Under the pieces are notes generated by a model that was not told the origin of the DNA, made no database searches, and was given only the letters and a program-made list of their open reading frames with translations. A stretch of 64,000 nucleotides of DNA from Rubinisphaera italica (lineage in GTDB: Bacteria > Planctomycetota > Planctomycetia > Planctomycetales > Planctomycetaceae): positions 4,764,001 through 4,828,000 of the forward strand of contig NZ_SJPG01000001.1 in NCBI RefSeq assembly GCF_007859715.1, written 5' to 3'. The translations under genes and the position numbers were made by a program. How positions within the stretch are numbered: the stretch's first letter is position 1; the number at the start of each line of letters is the position of its first letter. Positions 59,983-64,000 of this stretch are shown one piece after another.

Positions 59983-60669
59983 CTAATCACATTTGCGAGA
60001 TGATTCATTTCGTTTTTGAGTCCGTTCCCGACTCATTTCCTCTCTCCAGCGATCCACTTTTTCGTGATCGCCACTCAGGAGAATATCTGGAACAGACATG
60101 CCCCGATAAGTTTGAGGCCTTGTATATTGAGGGTACTCTAACAAGCCTTCCTGCGAAAAGGAATCTTTTCGGGCACTTTCCTCATCTCCGAGCAAACCCG
60201 GAATCAGTCGCATGACGGCTTCAATCATAACCATGGTCGGCACTTCGCCGCCATTGCAAATAAAATCACCAATCGAAATTTCCCGAGGCTTGAGCCCCAG
60301 AGAAATTCGCTCGTCAAATCCTTCGTATCGTCCACACAGGAAGATGAGTCGAGGTTTTTCCGCTAATTCTTCCACCAGAGACTGATCCAGCCTTTGCCCA
60401 TACGGCGTAAGCATGATCAATTCCCCTGGAACTTCCGCTTGAGTCTGGACATGCTCGTAACAGCGAAAAATTGGATCGCAGCTGAGCAGCATTCCAGGAC
60501 CACCCCCGTAGGGACGGTCATCGACTGACTTATGCTTATCCAAGGCCCATTCCCGAAAATCCCAGAGATGAATCTCCAGTAATTCTCGCTGCAAGGCTTT
60601 GCTAAGCAGGCTTTCGTGAAGGAATCCTTCAAAAAGCCCCGGAAATAATGTCAAAACATCAAACCGCAC
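59983..60669 (-). CDS. trmD: tRNA (guanine37-N1)-methyltransferase
   Basis: 228 residues. TrmD methylates G37 next to the anticodon, preventing +1 frameshift. Signatures: MRFDVLTLFPGLFEG, DDRPYGGGPGMLL, LIFLCGRYEGFDER and EISIGDFICNGGEVPTMVMIEAVMRLIPG, which form the deep trefoil knot binding S-adenosylmethionine, and the C-terminal YTRPQTYRGMSVPDILLSGDHEKV. The normal order rpsP-rimM-trmD-rplS is kept except that rimM is missing. 54-bp gap to rpsP. Confidence 0.97.
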   Translation of the reverse strand: MRFDVLTLFPGLFEGFLHESLLSKALQRELLEIHLWDFREWALDKHKSVDDRPYGGGPGMLLSCDPIFRCYEHVQTQAEVPGELIMLTPYGQRLDQSLVEELAEKPRLIFLCGRYEGFDERISLGLKPREISIGDFICNGGEVPTMVMIEAVMRLIPGLLGDEESARKDSFSQEGLLEYPQYTRPQTYRGMSVPDILLSGDHEKVDRWREEMSRERTQKRNESSRKCD

Positions 60670-60723
60670 GAAACCAGCCCCAACAAATATCTTTATCCAG
60701 CCGGACCGAAACGGTCTGCCAGC

Positions 60724-61095
60724 TTAGCCTTCGGTCGCTTCTTCAGCGGCAGGAGCTTCCTCAGCAGAGGCTTCTGCTTCTGGAGCAGCTTCCGGCTCAG
60801 GAGCTTTGGGAGCGGTCATCGGAGGCGGCTCTTTAGTCACTCCCCAATCCCCTTCCCGAACCTTACGGATCAGGACTCCCACTTTTTCAGTAGGCTGAGC
60901 ACCGACAGATAGCCAGTAGTCAATTCGATCCATTTTTATCGCAACACGTTGTGATTTCTCACGGACCATGGGATCATAGGTCCCAATCTCTTCGATGGAC
61001 TTGCCATCTCGTGGCTTACGCGAATCCATCACACAAATGCGATAGAACGGGCGATGGGTTCGCCCCATCTTTTTCATTCGAATTCGAACAGACAC
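60724..61095 (-). CDS. rpsP: 30S ribosomal protein S16 with acidic tail
   Basis: 123 residues from GTG 61095, decided by GAGGAG about six bases upstream; a longer reading to 61152 would add 19 non-homologous residues. The core SVRIRMKKMGRTHRPFYRICVMDSRKPRDGKSIEEIGTYDP...KMDRIDYWLSVGAQPTEKVGVLIRK is typical S16. From ~residue 85 a 35-40 residue tail of Ala, Glu and Pro follows (PKAPEPEAAPEAEASAEEAPAAEEATEG): low complexity and strongly acidic, absent from the E. coli protein. First gene of the minus-strand core operon. Confidence 0.96.
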   Translation of the reverse strand: MSVRIRMKKMGRTHRPFYRICVMDSRKPRDGKSIEEIGTYDPMVREKSQRVAIKMDRIDYWLSVGAQPTEKVGVLIRKVREGDWGVTKEPPPMTAPKAPEPEAAPEAEASAEEAPAAEEATEG

Positions 61096-62110
61096 TCTGC
61101 TCTCCTCAGCGATAACAGGTATTTTACGGGAATTTCTTCTACTTATACTCAACTTCGCCTCAGTAATTAAGTCTGCAACAGACCGTACCGGGAACGAAGG
61201 GAATGTCTTCTGGCAGGCGATGAGAACTGCGGGGGCTCAGTCAATACACCGTAAAAATAGGCATATTTCCGCATTCACGCCCTCTGCAACTACAATATTG
61301 TCTCGGCAGAGGCGTCTCTATTATCTCGCGAGCAAGCTGCAAGTGTAGCAACTCCGAGCGGATTTGAAAGTCTGTCAAGCTAAAATTCATGGAGAAACCC
61401 CGCTCGCCACCTGACCAGATGGTCAACTCATCAATCGCCATGAATGCGTCACTAGCCAATTGATAGTTTTTTGAGGATTCTCTGTTTTTTTCGTAGACGA
61501 CTTTTCATTTGGTGGTAGCATGGCAAACAGAGAGAGGCAAGGCCAGTTCAAAAATTTTATCGGCTGGTAAACATTACACCTCTTGTACATACTCATTTGT
61601 GAATTGGAGTCGATTCACAAACTCAAACCATCGCAAGGATGCATGTGTTACTGCTACGGGCCCGGCAAAAGTAGAGCCTCCAAGGGACTCTACAATATCG
61701 CTGAGAAAGCCCGGGCGAAACGTCTCTTTGAGCACGTCTCATTGAAAAGGATTTTCCCGTGATACGAAACGACATGGATTGTCAGTCAGCCGAGCCAGTT
61801 CCGGCCCGCTTCCCAGCCAGTACTTTCTTAACAGTTGGCTTCACAACATAATCTGCCTGCCAATTTGGACGTACGCAGATAAACAGTTCGCAGCACAATT
61901 GAGGCTGTTGAACGGACTATTGAAAGTCAGCCCCGCGAGGAAAGAGGCCTCATGCAAATTACATTTGTATTTCATGATTTGCATTTTGGCGATTTTCTTC
62001 GAGTGGCATTGAGCGAGACTTGTAATCCTGATCAATCGTTGGCATGGTGGGAGACTTCATTCCTGCTTTCAGAGAGACACTGAAAACCACGATCGACAGG
62101 AATTGGCCGC
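61096..62110. other. 1015-bp gap upstream of rpsP and rpoD, with possible structured RNA
   Basis: I see no coding region I would support. It holds two perfect 6-bp hairpins: GTGAAT...ATTCAC (61599-61618) and GTAGAG...CTCTAC (61671-61693); the latter is enclosed by CGGGC (61657-61661) and GCCCG (61709-61713). It may be a long leader of the sigma gene or a small RNA; no known RNA family matches by eye. Confidence 0.35.
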
Positions 62111-63883
62111 GTGATGGAGAAACGCGATTTTTATTCCTTTTTTACCCAAGTGAGGGAGTTTATGGTGCCTCGATTCAGCGAATCGATTCAGCCGTTGATG
62201 GATATCACGGTTCAGAACACACGACTCAGCTATCAGAAAATGGACGAGTATCTTCCCGATGAGGGAGGCGACCCGACGCTGATCGATCAAATCGTTCTGG
62301 CTCTCGACGAACTCGGCCTCGACATGTACGACGATCCGGCTGCCCGGATGCCGCTGAAGCCGGAGAAGGGTCAGAAAGAATCAAAGAAAGACAGCGAAAC
62401 CGGTGACGATGTCGCTCGTTCTCTGATCGGCCCGGAAACACCAGTTTCTTCACGGGACCCGATTCGTATGTACTTAAGCCAGATGGGGAATATTCCCCTG
62501 CTGACACGAGCCGACGAAATTTTCCTGGCCAAGCAAATCGAAGTGACTCGGAAGCGATTCCGTAGAACAGCTGTCGAATCCGACTACACGCTCGGCATCA
62601 TTGTCGAGATGTTCGAAAAAGTTCACTCCGGCGAGCTACCCTTTGAACGGACTCTGCGGACTTCCGAAACTGAGAATGCTCAGAAAGAGCAGATCCTCGG
62701 ACGTATGGAACCAAATCTGCAAACATTGCGGCATCTGATGGCTCGTAACCGCGAAGATTTCCAGATTCGCATGTCAGAGTCCGCCACTAAAGAAGAGCGC
62801 AAAGAAGCTCACGAACGGATGATCGTCCGTCGCCGAAAAATGACTTGTCTGGCAGAAGAGCTGAGCCTGCGAACCCAGCGACTCCAACCTGTCATTAAGC
62901 GGATGGAGCAAGTCGCAGAGCGTGTTCTGCAATTGCAGCGTGATATTAAGCGACTCAAGCGAATTCCTTCTGCTGCTCACGATCTCGAGCTGATGCAGAA
63001 TGAACTTTCCGAGATCGTCTATGAGGTGCTCGAAACACCCGATGAATTCGTACAGCGATCCCGTGAAATCCGCCGTCGCTTCGCTTTCTGGACCGATGCC
63101 AAGCAGAAACTCTCCGGCGGAAATCTGCGTCTCGTTGTTTCGATTGCTAAAAAATACCGTAATCGTGGCTTGAGCTTCCTCGACCTGATCCAGGAAGGCA
63201 ATGCCGGCCTGATGCGAGGTGTCGAGAAGTACGAATATCGTCGTGGCTACAAGTTCTCGACTTACGCGACCTGGTGGATTCGCCAGGCGATCACGCGAGC
63301 GGTAGCCGATCACGCGAGAACCATTCGTATTCCCGTCCACATGTTCCAGAGTATTTCAACACTCAAGGCGAAAGCTGAGCAGATTCGCCAGGAAACCGGA
63401 CGCGAACCAACGATGGAAGAACTGGCCGCGGCGATTGATATGTCAGTCGAAGAGACTGAACGGATCATGAAAACCTGGAAACACCCTGTCAGTCTCGATA
63501 CGCCGGTTGGCGAATCTGAGGACAGCAGCTTTGGTGACTTCCTGCAGGATGAATCCGAAAGCACGCCAGCTGACACCGCCATGCAGCAGATGCTGCGGGA
63601 CAAGATCAACCACGTGCTCAAGAGCCTGACTTATCGCGAACGCGAAATCATCAAACTGCGATACGGCCTGGGCGATGGCTACAGCTACACGCTCGAAGAA
63701 ACCGGCCGCATCTTTAAAGTGACCCGCGAACGTATTCGTCAGATCGAATCCAAAGCCCTGAGAAAACTGCAGCACCAAACCCGCAGCAACCACCTCAAAG
63801 GCTTTGTCGATGCGATGTATCCTCTCCTCGATGGCGAAATCGAAACGCCAATCGTTGAAGAGGAAGCGGTAGCCACGGCTTAA
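62111..63883 (+). CDS. rpoD: Primary sigma factor RpoD/SigA
   Basis: 590 residues. The start is GTG 62111 (ATG follows at once), with AGGAA eight bases upstream. Regions: 1.1-like N-terminal ~85 residues; 1.2 at [22 protein letters not shown] (~117); a ~180-residue non-conserved coiled-coil insert (~150-330); region 2 with [62 protein letters not shown], the -10 readers; region 3 ([20 protein letters not shown]...); region 4 with [38 protein letters not shown], the -35 helix-turn-helix. It directs housekeeping transcription. A strong terminator follows. Confidence 0.96.
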   Translation: MMEKRDFYSFFTQVREFMVPRFSESIQPLMDITVQNTRLSYQKMDEYLPDEGGDPTLIDQIVLALDELGLDMYDDPAARMPLKPEKGQKESKKDSETGDDVARSLIGPETPVSSRDPIRMYLSQMGNIPLLTRADEIFLAKQIEVTRKRFRRTAVESDYTLGIIVEMFEKVHSGELPFERTLRTSETENAQKEQILGRMEPNLQTLRHLMARNREDFQIRMSESATKEERKEAHERMIVRRRKMTCLAEELSLRTQRLQPVIKRMEQVAERVLQLQRDIKRLKRIPSAAHDLELMQNELSEIVYEVLETPDEFVQRSREIRRRFAFWTDAKQKLSGGNLRLVVSIAKKYRNRGLSFLDLIQEGNAGLMRGVEKYEYRRGYKFSTYATWWIRQAITRAVADHARTIRIPVHMFQSISTLKAKAEQIRQETGREPTMEELAAAIDMSVEETERIMKTWKHPVSLDTPVGESEDSSFGDFLQDESESTPADTAMQQMLRDKINHVLKSLTYREREIIKLRYGLGDGYSYTLEETGRIFKVTRERIRQIESKALRKLQHQTRSNHLKGFVDAMYPLLDGEIETPIVEEEAVATA

Positions 63884-63903
63884 GCATTTGTGAATACTGA
63901 AAC

Positions 63904-63941
63904 AAAAAAAGGGACGACCCGGAAGGGTTGTCCCTTTTTTT
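63904..63941 (+). terminator. Rho-independent terminator of rpoD
   Basis: GGGACGACCC (63911-63920) pairs with GGGTTGTCCC (63925-63934) around GGAA, with one G-T pair, followed by TTTTTTT. Confidence 0.9.
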
Positions 63942-64000
63942 ATGATGCCTCGGATAATCAAATTAGATTCATTGAAGCAGGAGTTTTTCGAGTGATTTAT
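63942..64000. other. Window end, no gene seen
   Basis: 58 bases after the terminator; a GCAGGAG near 63978 might be a ribosome binding site for a gene beginning past the edge (an ATG or GTG is not complete here). Confidence 0.3.

Noticed and set aside
61241..62012. Several small open frames between rpsP and rpoD
   Set aside because: No ribosome binding sites, odd composition, no overlap with any family I know.

Overview
The window looks like chromosome from a planctomycete (Planctomycetaceae-type: Rubinisphaera/Gimesia/Planctomyces relatives). This rests on gene content: two DUF1559 proteins with pilin-like N-termini, a PSCyt1/DUF1549/LamG/DUF1553 giant, three secreted sulfatases, a secreted FGE-like protein, an ECF sigma factor overlapping a membrane-protein gene, an rpsP-trmD-rplS cluster without rimM, and a sigma-70 with a long non-conserved insert. 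Genes are loosely packed, with many 200-1000 bp gaps filled by dispersed repeats. I see no rRNA, tRNA or CRISPR. The genus is inference.

Layout. 0-3.6 kb: end of a TPR protein, then a tightly overlapping three-gene accessory cassette (TIGR04255-like protein, small protein, SQDCD-motif protein) bracketed by copies of the same repeats. 3.6-12.3 kb: ABC ATPase plus a permease fused to a CPBP protease, an OmpA-type lipoprotein, bacterioferritin, an ABC-F ATPase, a HAD phosphatase, a PspA-like protein. 12.3-17.6 kb: STN-like protein, secreted esterase, ECF sigma factor with membrane partner. 18.0-19.2 kb: IS630-family element. 19.3-22.4 kb: Gfo/Idh/MocA oxidoreductase, lpxC and an OmpH/Skp-like chaperone (lipid A and outer membrane biogenesis). 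23-32 kb: FGE-like protein, ApbE, sulfatase, GT-C-like membrane protein, other envelope proteins. 32.4-38 kb: two DUF1559 proteins, two small lipoproteins and a sulfatase.

38.1-41.5 kb is an AT-rich accessory island: a decayed copy of the 3' end of the window's own HAD gene, a YwgA-like gene, and an HD-phosphohydrolase gene cut by an IS30-family element with a 3-bp target duplication. 41.5-49.5 kb: hypothetical proteins, an NtrC-type regulator, a universal stress protein, a sodium/solute symporter and a secreted aldose 1-epimerase. 49.6-58.3 kb: the cytochrome/DUF1553 protein, a permease-like membrane protein, a Uma2-type nuclease, a sulfatase with a poly-lysine tail, and an HD-domain protein with a dispersed repeat embedded in frame. 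58.4-64 kb is core: hisI, yraN, rplS, trmD, rpsP (minus strand), then rpoD/sigA (plus) after a 1-kb gap.

The main themes are envelope construction, breakdown of sulfated polysaccharide and sugar uptake (sulfatases, esterase, epimerase, symporter, PSCyt protein), and genome plasticity. At least four families of dispersed intergenic repeats recur; one copy received an IS630, and another lies inside a coding region. The best candidates for an undescribed system are the repeat-flanked cassette at 1075-2880 and the YwgA/HD pair at 38644-40128.
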